Assembly (NCBI RefSeq): GCF_002288925.2
Contig: NW_022098050.1
Location: forward strand, 980,977 to 1,044,976
DNA: 64,000 nucleotides
Reading direction: 5' to 3'
From: Delphinapterus leucas
Lineage: Eukaryota; Chordata; Mammalia; Artiodactyla; Monodontidae
Both the position numbers and the translations under genes were made by a program. Below are positions 35,440 through 46,869 of the stretch, in pieces. Under the pieces are notes generated by a model, which was given only the letters and a program-made list of their open reading frames with translations, did not search any database and was not told the DNA's origin. Every line of letters starts with the position of its first letter. The first letter of the stretch is position 1.

Positions 35440-35560
35440 TTTCTTTATGTCTTTAGCTAATATCGATTATATACCTACTTGGTGACAGTCATTAGACATA
35501 CACCATCTCATGTATTCCTAAGAACACATTAAGGTAGGTACAAAATTTTAAATAAAATTT
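35440..35560 (+). mobile_element. MIR-like fragment
   Basis: Segment 'tagctaatatcgattatatacctacttgg ... ctcatgtattcctaagaacacattaaggtaggtac' resembles a MIR. Short and diverged. Confidence 0.5.
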
Positions 35561-35689
35561 TAAAGTTTTAGTATTACATATACAAAACTAAACAAATCCT
35601 AGGTGAACAGCATTAGTTATTCACTGAGTGAACACATCTACATAAAGCACACAGAACCAGAAATACTGTATTTTCATCACTCCAGAGGC

Positions 35690-37130
35690 TCCATCGTACT
35701 CCCTTGCCTTTTCCTAAAAGATAATGACTATCCTGACTTCCAGCAAAAGATTATTTGCCTGTTTTGGAACATGTTACAAATAGAATCATATAGTATGTAT
35801 TCTTTTATATCTGGTTTCTTTTGCTCCATTTGTTTGGTAGATTTATCAGTGGTGTTTTCTGCAGTAGCACTCTCTTTTTCTTTGCTGTATATACCATTGT
35901 ATGAATAGATGACTCATTTATCCACTTCATCGTTGAGTGGCATTTGGGTTGTTTCCAAGTTTGGGATATTATGAATAATGCTTTTATGAACTTTCTTTCC
36001 TACATGTTTTATTAAATATATATGTGCCTTTCTGTTGGGTATATACTCAAGAGTGGTATTGTTGGATCAGAGGATATGCATATCAACAAATTTGGTAGAT
36101 ACCGCCAAATAATTTTCCAAGGTAGTTCTATCAACATACACTCTAATAAGGAATATATGAAAGCTCCATTTCCCTATATCCTTGCCAATAATATTGGGCA
36201 TTTTCAGTCTTTTCAATTGCATTCATTCTAGTGAACATCTACACTGTAGATTTAATATGAATTTCCCTAGTTACTAATGAGGTTGTGCATATTTCCATAG
36301 GATTATTAGCTATTTTTATATTCTCTTTTATGAAGGCTATTAAAAAATCTTGTCCCTTCTTTACTTGGGTTTTCAATCTCTTTTCATTAATTTAGAGATC
36401 CTCTTTATGTATTCTGGATACACTGCTTTGTCAGTTATATGGGTTATAAATACACTGGCTTTTTAAGTCTTAAAATGGTGTCTTTCAATGAAGAGAATTT
36501 CCTGCTTCTAAAATAGTCCAACATGCCGATCTTCTCCTTTATAGTTGGTAAAATCTTCCCCTTTAAGCTCATGAAGATACTCTTCCAAGACATATTTAGT
36601 GATCACCTTTTCAAAACTTGAAAACCCTTATGCATGTGGGTATGCTTCTGGATTTCTTGTGTTGTTTCATTGATCTACTTGTTTGTCTCTGTACCAACAC
36701 CATACTGTCTTAATCATCAACTTGATATCTATAAGTATAAATCCTCCAATTTTGTTCTTCTTCAAAGTTGTTTTAGCTGTACATGAATTCTTTATAAATT
36801 TAGAACCAATTGTCAATTTCCACATTCCCCTTACTCCCTACACATACTGATACACACATTGCTGGGAATTTTATATACATTGCATTGATTTGGGAAAGTT
36901 TACAGATTTTCAAAAGTGAGTCCTCCAATCTATGAACATGTATAGGCCTTCATTTGTTATCTGTCTTTTAAAATCTCTTCATAGTGTTTCATTCAGTTAT
37001 AGATTTCTGTGTAGAGATTTTGGATATCTTTAGTTATATTTAGTCCTAGGTATTTGGTGTCTTTTGATGCTATCATCAATAGCATAATTGTTATATTTTA
37101 TATTAAAATCTACACTTGCATATAGAAACA
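35690..37130 (-). mobile_element. Ancient L1, minus strand
   Basis: Antisense ORF2 end and adjoining region: 'ttatccacttcatcgttgagtggcatttgggttg', 'tgttgggtatatactcaagagtggtattgttggatcag', 'ctttatgtattctggatac', 'tttcattgatctacttgtttgtctctgtaccaacaccatactg', 'attttggatatctttagttatatttagtcctagg'. The order is consistent with one continuous degenerate copy. No open frame of note. Confidence 0.87.
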
Positions 37131-37139
37131 CAATTGCAA

Positions 37140-37450
37140 TGACCAGTTTTACCTGGGCTCCCACCAACTTCATGGAGCAGTAATCTGTTAGCATTTCATT
37201 TCAAACTTACTCAGTGTGTCCCACACCTCCTGCCTTAGGCTTCTCTACTAAATCCACACATGGGGTGCAATAGTAACACACAACACAGTAATGCAGATGA
37301 GTTAATACCCTTTTAGGGAGGTTTTACCAAAGAGTGCTGATAAAAGCTTTCCACTTTTACTCCCCAGAAAAGACCTCTGAAAACATTTAGTGAAGTTTTT
37401 AAGATGATCCCATGGATGGAGCAACCAGTCACTTGTAGCAGTGGCCAGCT

Positions 37451-37512
<62 letters not shown>

Positions 37513-37660
37513 GCGCTCCCTTCTTCTCTGCTTGGATTCCTCTGTTCCTCACCGCTGCTTCCTGAGGCACATTCCCAATAAAGAACTCACACGTAAGCCT
37601 TTTTTTCCCAAAGTCTGCCTTCTTGCCGAGAAATCTTACCATCACGTTTAAGGGAAAGCC
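37140..37660 (+). mobile_element. LTR-like remnant with polyA signal
   Basis: The right part reads 'tcttctctgcttggattcctctgttcctcaccgctgc', 'cacattcccaataaagaactcacacg', then an 'aaagtctgccttcttgccgagaaatc' segment. The AATAAA followed by a tctcagagtctgc-like downstream piece is typical of the 3' end of old endogenous retroviral/MaLR LTRs. The left part cannot be aligned by eye. Noncoding. Confidence 0.5.
37452..37514 (+). repeat. (AT)n microsatellite followed by poly-T
   Basis: About 22 AT units (37452-37497), then an uninterrupted T-run to about 37513. Probably unstable in length and hard to sequence. Confidence 0.97.
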
Positions 37661-37856
37661 ACAGACCTTTCAAATGGGCCATATGGTTCTAAATAATCTG
37701 ACATCCTGCTACCTGCCTGACCTTATCTCTATCTACACTTCCCTTTTTGCAGATGGCCACTCCCACTCCAGCCATTCTCTATCCTGTGCTTCTTCAACCA
37801 TTCCAAGCATCCCTTCTACTCAGGAAAGGCATACTTGCTGCTTTCCCTGGAATAGA

Positions 37857-37888
37857 TACGTAGATAGATAGATAGATAGATAGATAGA
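37857..37888 (+). repeat. (GATA)n microsatellite
   Basis: About seven tandem TAGA/GATA units followed by 'gagatatatctc'. Confidence 0.96.
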
Positions 37889-37889
37889 G

Positions 37890-38414
37890 ATATATCTCTA
37901 TGTGCCTTACTTATTCTCTTTCTTAAAGTCTATGTTCATTTAATACATTCTTCATGATGTCTTATTTTTTGTCCAGACTTTGCAAAAAACATAACTCCTA
38001 GCACTCCTATCCTCATCTCTTGCTTAATTTGTCTACTTGGCATATCACCTAATATTAACATATCAGGACGTGGGGTTTCATCTGTCTTCTTCACTCTTTT
38101 ATCTATTGCATCTATAACACTGCCTGACATTTAGTAGGCATTCAATAAATACTTTGTTGAGTGATTTTTTTTGAAAAAAAGTGTGAAGAGCATGCTTCCA
38201 TTTATGTAGAGAGCAAAATAAGAAAATATCTGAGTAATAAGTATTGAAAGGCCAATTTATTAAATTTAAACTAAAACCTTAAATTTAAAAATAGGTGGAA
38301 TATAAAGCTCCCTGGACGTAGAAAGAGAATTCTACAGCACACTTCAGGTTTAGGATGATGAAAATGAGGAGTCTGGCTCTCTAGGGTGAGGGAATAATGA
38401 ATGGTAAGAAGTGG
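37890..38414. other. Unique DNA, no gene seen
   Basis: No gene. A stretch at 38100-38165 ('ataacactgcctgacatttagtaggcattcaataaatactttgttgagtg') looks like the 3' end of an L2 or MIR element in sense orientation. Confidence 0.5.
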
Positions 38415-38850
38415 CTTTAGGGAGGTGTAATTCATATGAAATGTAGTTCATCCTTTTTTTTTTTTTTTTTTTTTTTTTTGCGGTACGCGGGCCTCTCACT
38501 GTTGTGGCCTCTCCCGTTGGGGAGCACAGGCTCCGGACGCGCAGGCTCAGCGGCCATGGCTCACAGGCCCAGCCGCTCCGCGGCATGTGGGATCTTCCCG
38601 GACCGGGACACGAACCCGTGTCCCCTGCATCAGCAGGCGGACTGTCAACCACTGCGCCAGCAGAGAAGCCCCATCCATTTTTAAGTGTATAGTTTGATGA
38701 GTTTTAGCAAATGTATTCAATCATATAACTACCACAGCAATCATGATATAGATTATTTCCACAATCTCTCAAAATTTCCCTTATGCGACTTTGCATTCAT
38801 TCATTCCTCTCCCATGACCCCAGCTCTAGGCAAGCAATGACTGATCTTTT
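38415..38850 (-). mobile_element. Old L1 3' UTR split by a SINE (minus)
   Basis: Flanking sequences 'ggtgtaattcatatgaaatg' (left) and 'tttttaagtgtatagtttgatgagttttagcaaatg', 'accacagcaatcatgatatagattatttcc' (right) read together as the reverse of an old L1 3' end. The SINE at 38454-38671 is inserted between them. Confidence 0.65.
38454..38671 (-). mobile_element. CHR-type SINE, minus strand
   Basis: Plus-strand view: poly-T (38454-38479), then gcggtacgcgggcctctcac through ccagcagagaagcccc, the reverse of the SINE head. The TSD is approximate (catccttttt / catccatttt). It shows a few private changes, for example 'ccagcagagaagcc' in the head. Confidence 0.96.
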
Positions 38851-39099
38851 TTTAATTTTAATTTTTTCTCTCTTAATTAATTACTCTCTTAAACCAATTT
38901 TGGTGCTATACTCCTAGCTGGTACAGGATAAAAAATACTGAGTCCTAAGAAGTATATCCACAGGTACCCAAATCAGAGGACTCCATGGGTGAGCTAAGTA
39001 TTGTAGGAATGAATCAACCTCCCTTGAAGATTCTTACTGGTGGCTTTTGTAGGGATTAGCTATAAGACTGTAAGATTTTAGTTGTCAAAATATCTTCAG

Positions 39100-39397
39100 G
39101 GGCTTCCCTGGTGGCGCAGTGGTTGAGAATCTGCCTGCCAATGCAGGGGACACGGGTTCGAGCCCTGGTCTGGGAAGATCCCACATGCCGTGGAGCAACT
39201 AGGCCCGTGAGCCACAACTACTGAGCCTGCGCATCTGGAGCTTGTGCTCCGCAATAAGGGAGGCTGCGACAGTGAGAGGCCCGCGCACCGCGATGAAGAG
39301 TGGCCCCCGCTCGCCACAACTAGAGAAAGCCCACGCACAGAAACAAAGACCCAACACAGCCAAAAATAAATAAATAAATAAATAAAAATTTTAAAAA
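39100..39397 (+). mobile_element. Longer CHR-type SINE
   Basis: Begins gggcttccctggtggcgcag, has the intact B-box-like gggttcgagccc, the extended body (tggcccccgctcgccacaac, agacccaacacagcc) and an AAAT-repeat tail (39361-39390). The TSD is degenerate (atatcttca / atgtctaca). Confidence 0.94.
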
Positions 39398-39949
39398 ATG
39401 TCTACATGTTGCAGTGGTAAGACAAAACATTAAGGAATTTATCAGATAATCCTTATTGGGGTTTATAAGTCGGACTGGGACTGACCTTCCTTCCCCATGA
39501 TATCTGCCAACATTTAGTTCTACATAAGTCATATGTTTTTAACAGATTATAATGTGAGGGGTCGTTAGGGCAAGAATAGAGATGTTGGATTTTCTGATAA
39601 TTTAGTCCTATGATATATGAAACCGCATATTTTATTTTTTAAGAAAATCTAAAGTTTAACTGTATTTGCAATTCAAGCTGTGTAACAGATCACAACATGA
39701 TACTCATATATTTAAAGTAAATATATCGTAATGCTGGCAAATATTTGGGACGTAACCCTTTGTTTTTTGAGCCTAAATATATTTCATTCCATAGGCTTTA
39801 GACTGGCATTAGATTTATAGCTCCCAATATTATGTCACTGGCCTTTAATGTCATTATTCAAGTTGTTGATACAAATGTTGAAATCCATAAAATCAAGTAC
39901 AGAGTGTTCGTTGAACCTTGTGACCACAGAATTTACTTTAGGCCGGAAC
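39398..39949. other. Unique DNA, no gene seen
   Basis: About 550 bp, no repeat or gene recognised. Confidence 0.5.
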
Positions 39950-40260
39950 CAATAATAATGACAGCTAACCTTTACACAGTGCTCACTTTGTACCATGAAA
40001 CATTCTAAGCATTTCAAAAGTGTTAATTTATGTAATATTAATTAAATAATTAATATCAATCTGTATTAATTTTTTAACACACAATTCTAAGATAGTTGCA
40101 ATAATTAATCCCACTTTATATCCAGGGTCACAGAAGCAGAGAAATGTCAAATAGCTTGCCGAAGATTATATAACTAGAAAAGGGCAGGGTCAGGATTCTA
40201 ATCCAGACCCTGGATTCCAACCCAGTCCCTGGATTCCATGGCTTTAGCAACCATGTTTTG
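39950..40260 (+). mobile_element. MIR SINE remnant
   Basis: MIR order: 'gacagctaacctttacacagtgctcactttgtacc', 'attctaagcatttc', 'taatcccactttatatccagggtcacagaagc', 'gaagattatataactagaaaagggcagg', ending in a short local repeat (ccctggattcc twice, 40206-40236). Confidence 0.85.
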
Positions 40261-40396
40261 GGCATATCTATTGTGGCAGTTTCAAATCTGACAGCACACA
40301 TCATTGCATTGTCTTATCTCCTCCATCTTGGCTCAGAAATACTTTAAAGATGCTGTGAAGTGCCTTGCTGACATTAATATACACACACATCCCCAT

Positions 40397-40805
40397 ATTA
40401 GTTTCCTATTGCTGCTGTAATAAGTTACTACAAGTTTATTGGCTTAAAACAACACAGATTTATTATCCTATAGTTCTGCAAGTCAGAAGCCTAAAATGAG
40501 TAGGCAAGGCTACATTCCTTCTGGAGGCCCTAGGGAACAATGTGTTTATTTTCATTTTCCAGCTTCTAGAGGCTGCCTACATCCCTTGCCTCATGGCCCC
40601 ACATATCTGACCTCTGTTTCCACCATTGTGTCTCTTTCTCTGACTCTGACCCTCCTGCCTCTCTCTTGCAAGGTCCATCTGGATAATCCAGGATAATCTC
40701 CCCATCTTAAAATCTTTAACTTAATCACATCTGCAAATTCCCTTTTATTATTTAAGTTAACAATATTCACAGGTTTGGGGGAAGAGGCATTATTCTGCCT
40801 ACCAC
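40397..40805 (-). mobile_element. Ancient LTR-like repeat, minus strand
   Basis: A well-known mammalian repeat in reverse: 'tagtttcctattgctgctgtaataagttac', 'ggcttaaaacaacacagatttattatc', 'ccttctggaggccctagggaac', 'ggataatccaggataatctccccatc', 'aaaatctttaacttaatcacatctgcaaattccc', ending 'attattctgcctaccaca'. On the minus strand it would start TGTGGTAGGC and end near CTAATA, as expected of a TG...CA LTR. I think it belongs to the MaLR/ERVL group but do not assign a name. Noncoding. Confidence 0.7.
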
Positions 40806-41451
40806 AATTCCCCTGTTCATATGAAAAGGGACTTCATCACTCAGGAAAATCATGTTCCATGATCATGCACTTAAAACATTTGTGTTGAGTAACAGTGCAT
40901 TGTCTTTCTATAGCTTCAAGAATATTTAACAAACATTGGACAATCTCATCTTCAAATGATTTTTATTACTGTCCTTATATTGAAGCATCAGCCTGATGAA
41001 AATGTATCTGTTCGTGTTCTAAAAGAAACAAGCTTTGTGTATTCTCAATCCTGTGGCTTTTTAACCTTTGCCAGTTGTTCAACTAGTCTCTTTCTTTCAA
41101 CTCTTTCAAGTTGTTTCCCAACTGCCCACACCTTTGGGACCCCTCCCTATTCTGGATCTCTTTGGTTATAACTGTCTTTACAGCTCACTCAGTAATGAAC
41201 ACATGCTATTTGAATGACTTCCCCTTGGGATATAAATGGTGTAACTAAAATGAATGACAATATGTACTAATTTTTAACAAACTCACTAAATACTTTCTGT
41301 TCCAAATGAGCACTACCTTTCTAAGTAGTCACCATGGAAAGCCATACATTTTTTTTCAAAGAATATGATATTAAACTACATCTGTAATCTTATTTATTTA
41401 TTTATGAAATTGACGTTAGGGCTTATTTAGAGACCATATAAGAAAATCAGG
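40806..41451. other. Unique DNA, no gene seen
   Basis: About 650 bp; an open frame at 40956-41171 has no recognisable features. Confidence 0.5.
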
Positions 41452-41576
41452 AAACTCCCTAGTGGTCCAGTGGTTAGGAATCCACACTTTCACTGCCAAG
41501 GGCCAGGGTTCAATCCCTGGTCTGGGAACTAAGATTTCACAAGCCACATGGCACGGCCAAAACAAACAAACAAAAA
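41452..41576 (+). mobile_element. Short tRNA-derived SINE (CHR/BovA-like)
   Basis: About 125 bp: 'actccctagtggtccagtggttaggaatcc', B-box-like 'gggttcaatccctgg', 'gggaactaagatttcacaagccacatggcacggcc' and an A-rich tail with AAAC repeats. It is the simple tRNA-Glu-like form, older than the 200-bp cetacean form. No clear TSD. Confidence 0.9.
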
Positions 41577-44109
41577 AGAAAGAACATCAGTCATGTTGCT
41601 TCACAGCTTCAGCTTGTGTTTGGCTAAAATTGGCCATTGAAATCATGTATTCTAGCCCTCTCCTTTGCATTTTATAAAACTGAATCCAAGCAACCAAATC
41701 CTGCCATTCACCCTTTTCCCCATTAAATGGATTCATTAATTTTAAAAGCACTTTATAACCAGTATTCTCCCGATCCCCATAACAACATTCTCCAGAAAAG
41801 CTGGACTAGAAAACATGGTTAAAGTTGGAAGCTGAAGTGGGTATCTCCTAACTCACCCAAAATCTAAATCTTTGAACTGAATATTCATGGAAAGTGGATG
41901 GGTTAGTGGGAGGAAGGGAGAAGAAAAAAACAGAGAAACAGAGTTGATGTGACCTGCAGAGCAGTGAGTCTATGTACCCAAACAGTGCGTAGACAAGGAT
42001 ACCAGGTCCAACTAACACACAGATTCAGTGGTGAAAGAAAACACTAGCAAGAAGGATGGCCAGCATTTCTATTAAAGGCAGGCCCTTATCACTGTCCATA
42101 CATGCTTATCGTATGTTGAGAAGAAGCCCAAGAGTGCCCACCATGTCTGAGCATTGAGGCAAAAGTTTGGACAAGAGAGCAAAATGGTGTGTCACACGTG
42201 AGCAGTGAGTCTGCTCAGCAGTGAAATGTGGCCTGCCATATGTTTCAGAGTCTGAATTATCACATTAGGAGTAAAGGCAGAAGTTTTCCAAAAACAGAGA
42301 AGAGTAGAAATTCCCCTCTGCGTGTAAATGAGAAGAGAAATAAATAGTGGCACTCCTCTCAATAATATGTTTAATAAAATACACCTTCGATTACTTTTAA
42401 ATCTATTGTGCTTAATTCTCTATCATGGGCAAGGGTAAGAATTCCATTAGATTATACCAGAATCTTTTTGTATTTTAGTTTTACAGCTTTATTTCACACA
42501 TTATCATGGATATCCATCTTACAGATCTTTAGAAGTAACGTTCTGCTATTCACTTAAATTATATAAATATTTCTAGTGAGATGCATGGATATTCAGTTTT
42601 CTATGTTGACTATGTGCTTTATTAATGTACAATTAATAATTGATGAAAATCAAAGATAATTTATTTCTCAAAACTATATATATATATATATTTTTTGAAT
42701 GGTACACTTTCTGTAACTCACTGAATTATGCAACCAATAGAAGTGTCTGATATATACCAAGAGCTCAAACTTTCACTGACCAGATTTTGTTTTAATTTGA
42801 AGAAAATAAAATAATTAGAGTTGGGGGGCTTCATTCAGGTTTTAGGCAGGTGGTAGTCATTCATTTTTTGAAGATATTGATACACTTCTGGCATAAGTAA
42901 AAGAAAGACAGATAGACTAATTATAATGAAATGACTGCTATTTTCTATCTATGCAGATGCTTCTCTTTCTAACTTTAAAATTATTCACATTCTCCTGGGA
43001 CAGGGCAACAATTAGCTTTGCAGAGTAGATTGGAAACAAAATGTAAAGGCAGGATGGTACTAAACAGGAAAGTACTGGATAAAATAGCAACTCTGGCCAG
43101 ATGGAAAGATGAGCGGCAATAAAGGACATGAGAACTGAATCACTTTAGTGTTTGAAGTGTTCTTCCCTGTCTGTTGGGGCTACTCTCTTGAAAACATGAA
43201 GCCAGATTGTTTTGTTACGTTCTGAATTCATTTTAAGTTGTTCACAACACATTCTTTGCATGATGCTTCTTTATTTTAAATCACATGATGTCTATTTAGT
43301 GAATTGTGAATTACAAAAATCCATGCTTGCTGATAGGCATACTTTTAAATGTGTCATCAACCCTAGTTGGGGATTGTAAAGTAGGAGGATGGTGACAAGC
43401 GATCTCATCAGTTTCTGTGAATAAGTCAGATACTGTGTCTCCTGCTTTCTACCACATGCGGGGTCAGCAGATTCCTTCACAGAGCTGTAGGAGTAGTTCA
43501 ACTTCCCACATTATGGATGAAATTTAGAAGTAGTGAATTTGAAAAGAAGCCACTGTGCAACAGACAAATTAATCCCACTTGGTTGGCAGTAACTCAGCAT
43601 CCACGAATAGAACCGGAAATTTAGGACAGCAAAAATCCAAGAATTCTGATTAAATATTAAAATACTAAGACATTAAAAATACACTAAAACATCAAAAGTA
43701 TTAAAAACAAATACTAAAATATTAAAGCACTGAAAACAAATATTAGAATATACTGTGATCTTGGCTTAAATAAGATACTATGTAGCTTTAAAACCGCTTA
43801 AGGTGCTAGGAGAGGCCCAAATCCCACAAGCATCTGCAATTCATCATATTCAAAATGAAACCAGAAATCACCCCTTCAAACCCCACCCCATTCTATCTCC
43901 TATCCTCCCTCAATCAGAGTCACATAAGGTAGATGACAGAAATAATGGTGTTCCTTATCTTTCTTTCACAGTCCTTATCCAATAAGTAGGTCAACAGCAT
44001 TTCCAGTCAGTCAACAGTGAATTGAGTATATCTCCCGAATCTACTCCACCTTTGTTGCCACTGCCTTTAATTTGAAGACTAGATCATCATTTATCTGCAA
44101 TAGTCTGAT
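41577..44109. other. Unique DNA, no gene seen
   Basis: About 2.5 kb. An A/T run is at 42679-42696. 43660-43750 is an irregular A-rich stretch with repeated 'tattaaaa' and 'aacatcaaaa'-like words. No coding or RNA gene features. Confidence 0.5.
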
Positions 44110-44330
44110 AGCCATTTAGTTAGTTCTTTCATTTATTTTTAACAAATCTTTACTGGGTTCCTACTCTGTATACTCGACCAAAAGCTGTAGCTATAAAGAT
44201 GAATCAAAAGCAGTACCTACTTCCAAGTAACTTACTCTTAAGTAGAGGAAACTAAACACATTAAAAAGTATAACCAGTATTACACATGTGTTTGTAAAAG
44301 AGTCCTATACTAGATAGAATGTGAGAAATT
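44110..44330 (+). mobile_element. L2/MIR-type remnant
   Basis: Resembles an L2 3' end: 'catttatttttaacaaatctttactgggttcctactctgta', 'agctataaagatgaatcaaaagcagtacctacttcc', 'aacttactcttaag'. Diverged. Confidence 0.65.
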
Positions 44331-44501
44331 ATTCAAATTTAATTAGTTTCCAAACATCTAACCTTGCCTTTATCCATCTTATTTCCCACACTGGGAGTAA
44401 TCATTTTAAATGCAAATCCAATCCTTGCTTAAATTATTTGTTTCTATGCATCATCTACTAGATAAAATCCAACTTGTTCTCTATATGCCTTTATAAGAAA
44501 G

Positions 44502-45032
44502 CAGCAGCTCTCAAAGTATGCATGGGGACTCATGGGGAGTGAGGATGGGTCCCTGAGACCCTATTAGTAGATCTGAAAGGTCAAAATTATGTTCATGATG
44601 ATCCTAAACTGTTATTTGCCTATTTGGTCCTCATTCTCTCACAAATGTACAGTCGAGTTTTCTAGACACTGAATAACCTGTGATATTGCAACAGATTGCT
44701 TGAAGAAGCAAATATGAGAATCCAGATGTCTTCTATTAAACCAATTAAAAAATGCAATATTGTAAACAATGCCAATCTTCTCATTAAATTTATTTTGTTG
44801 GGAAAAATTAATTACCTTTAATAAAAATATATTATTTATGTTAATGTGTAATGGATTTATTATTCTTGCTTGAAATAATAAATTAACAAATAGTTAAATA
44901 TTTCTCAGCTCTCATTTCTAGTATGGGCAAATATCAGTAGATGTAAATCACATAAGTACAAGTACTTTGGGAGTCACAATAATTTTTAAGCATGCAAAGG
45001 GATTCTGAGGCCAAAAAGTTTGAGAATTGCTG
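44502..45032 (+). mobile_element. Complete hAT-Charlie element, 531 bp
   Basis: Both terminal inverted repeats are visible: cagcagctctcaaagt at the left and aaagtttgagaattgctg at the right. An 8-bp target duplication is still detectable at six of eight positions (taagaaag / caataaag). The body matches a common old mammalian Charlie type: 'gagtgaggatgggtccctgagacc', 'tcattctctcacaaatgtacag', 'agaatccagatgtcttctattaaacc', 'ttgggagtcacaataatttttaagcatgc'. There is no transposase frame. Confidence 0.88.
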
Positions 45033-46245
45033 CAATAAAGCATTCCACGTTACAGGCTGGCCTGTTGTTTACACTGACTCTGTGCTCCAATCATACCAAG
45101 ACTTTCTATTTCCCAAAATATGTCATGCCATCTCTTCCCTCCCGTCACAGACCATGTGTTAATCTCCAACTGCTTCCTTGCCAGATTCCACACAGAAAAG
45201 GGCCTGAGGCAGAATGAGGATGAGGCAGAGGAGTGTGAGCACGCATACACAAGGGTCCAGAAGAAAACTCATGTGACGTGGCTGTGTGCTGCTACACTGT
45301 TCTTCCTTCCATGTTATGCTCAAATACCTTTCCTGGAAACCCATCTAAATTCTATGTCTACACCAAAACAGTCTCTCCTGTCACTCTACTTTCACTCTAG
45401 GACCCTCTGATAATAATCGATTAGCATACATTTAGCTATTTTAATTATTTGTTTATAATGGAATTTGTTCTAGAATATAAAGATTTTTTTTTTCTCTCTT
45501 TGGCTCCAAATGGCATCCTGAAGTTTCTGGGCTTCCTAAAATTTTGAAAAGGTAATTCTAAAATCTAGGAAGCACATTTACATGTAAGTTTTGCCAGCAT
45601 CTTATAAAATCTTCATAGAAAAATCTCTATTAATCTTGGTATGGACTTCATTTCATGATACTGGTTTACAAATCTGTCTCCCTCAAGGGGGTGTTACATC
45701 CATGAGGGCAGAAAACAAGACAAGCCCATTATGTGACAGGGGTCATTTTAGAAATGACTGTCTCCTGCATCCCCAAACCCAGTGAGGCAATCAGATAAAG
45801 GCCCCTCTTTGCCACTTTCAGAATCAGGCTGCCACATTGCTGGTCGGTAAGAGTAGTTGTAATAATTTCCTGGGGTATTCAAATGGCTCTGGAAGGTTTC
45901 TTCTAAAAAATATCTGTCCTAGAGTAGGAAGTTCCTCTTATATTAAGGAAATAGCTTCTGGGAAAATTAAGCTTATCAGTCAGCCATATCTTAGAGTGAA
46001 TTACTTTAATCTTTTAATCAAATTGCTTTTGCTTTAATAGCTTGGGTACAGATTATAGGGCTCTGGGTCACCCTGTTCTCCCAAACTTCATATATACTTA
46101 CAGGCCGTAAGATAGTGAAGCAAAAGGGAACTCTAGTTCCTCTGTGGTTGAACACACTTGCTGATCCCATCAAAAGCTGACTCCACTGGGACCTCCAATC
46201 TGCTGACCCTATCAAATTTGCCCTTTTCCTCCTCCCCCTCTTGTT
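45033..46245. other. Unique DNA, no gene supported
   Basis: About 1.2 kb. Open frames at 45020-45410 and 45591-45785 lack family features, start contexts and splice-site support that would make them convincing. Confidence 0.45.
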
Positions 46246-46261
46246 CTCAATTGTCTTTCTT

Positions 46262-46419
46262 TTTTTTTTTTTAACTTATTTATTTTGGCTGTGCCAGGTT
46301 TGCAGCATGTGGGATCTTTCACTGCGGTGTGCGGGATCTAGTTCCCCAACCAGGGAACGAACCCGGGCCCCCTGCATTGGGAACATGGAGTCTTACCCAC
46401 TGGACCACCAGGGAAGTCC
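46262..46419 (-). mobile_element. Short tRNA-derived SINE, minus strand
   Basis: Plus-strand view: T-run, 'ttattttggctgtgccagg', 'gttccccaaccagggaacgaaccc', 'cccactggaccaccagggaagtccc'. TSD ctcaattg at 46246-46253 and 46420-46427. Older simple form like that at 41452. Confidence 0.93.
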
Positions 46420-46602
46420 CTCAATTGGTTTTTTTTATAGTTAAATTTCAAGGTTCATCATTATAATAATTTCATTATGCAGAATCTAAGCTCCTTTGCC
46501 CCCCAACTCTCCATTATCCTCAACCACCAAAAAATTCAGAATTTAGTTGAATCCAGGTATTTGCCTACTCTACTTCTGTCCTCAAGTGTCTAAAATAGTT
46601 AT

Positions 46603-46831
46603 GGGCTTCCCTGGTGGCGCAGTGGTTGAGAGTCCGCCTGCTGATGCAGGGGACACGGGTTTGTGCCCCAGTCCGGGAAGATCCCACATGCCGCGGAGCG
46701 GCTGGGCCCGTGAGCCATGGCCACTGAGCCTGCGCGTCCGGAGCCTGTGCCCCGCAACGGGAGGGGCCACAACAGTGAGAGGCCCGCGTACCGCAAAAAA
46801 TAAATAAATTTAAAAAAATTTAAAAATAAAA
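46603..46831 (+). mobile_element. CHR-type SINE, young
   Basis: Complete short copy; an A/T-rich tail follows at 46795-46831. TSD taaaatagtta at 46591-46601 and 46832-46842. Confidence 0.97.
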
Positions 46832-46869
46832 TAAAATAGTTAGAGAAAAACAATAATCATGCTATCTTA

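Noticed and set aside
37140..37660. Possible functional gene terminator because of AATAAA
   Set aside because: The polyadenylation-type signal fits an LTR remnant and there is no upstream coding exon.
45120..45410. 96-codon frame
   Set aside because: No recognisable family, no splice or promoter signals; overlapping antisense frames of similar length suggest chance.
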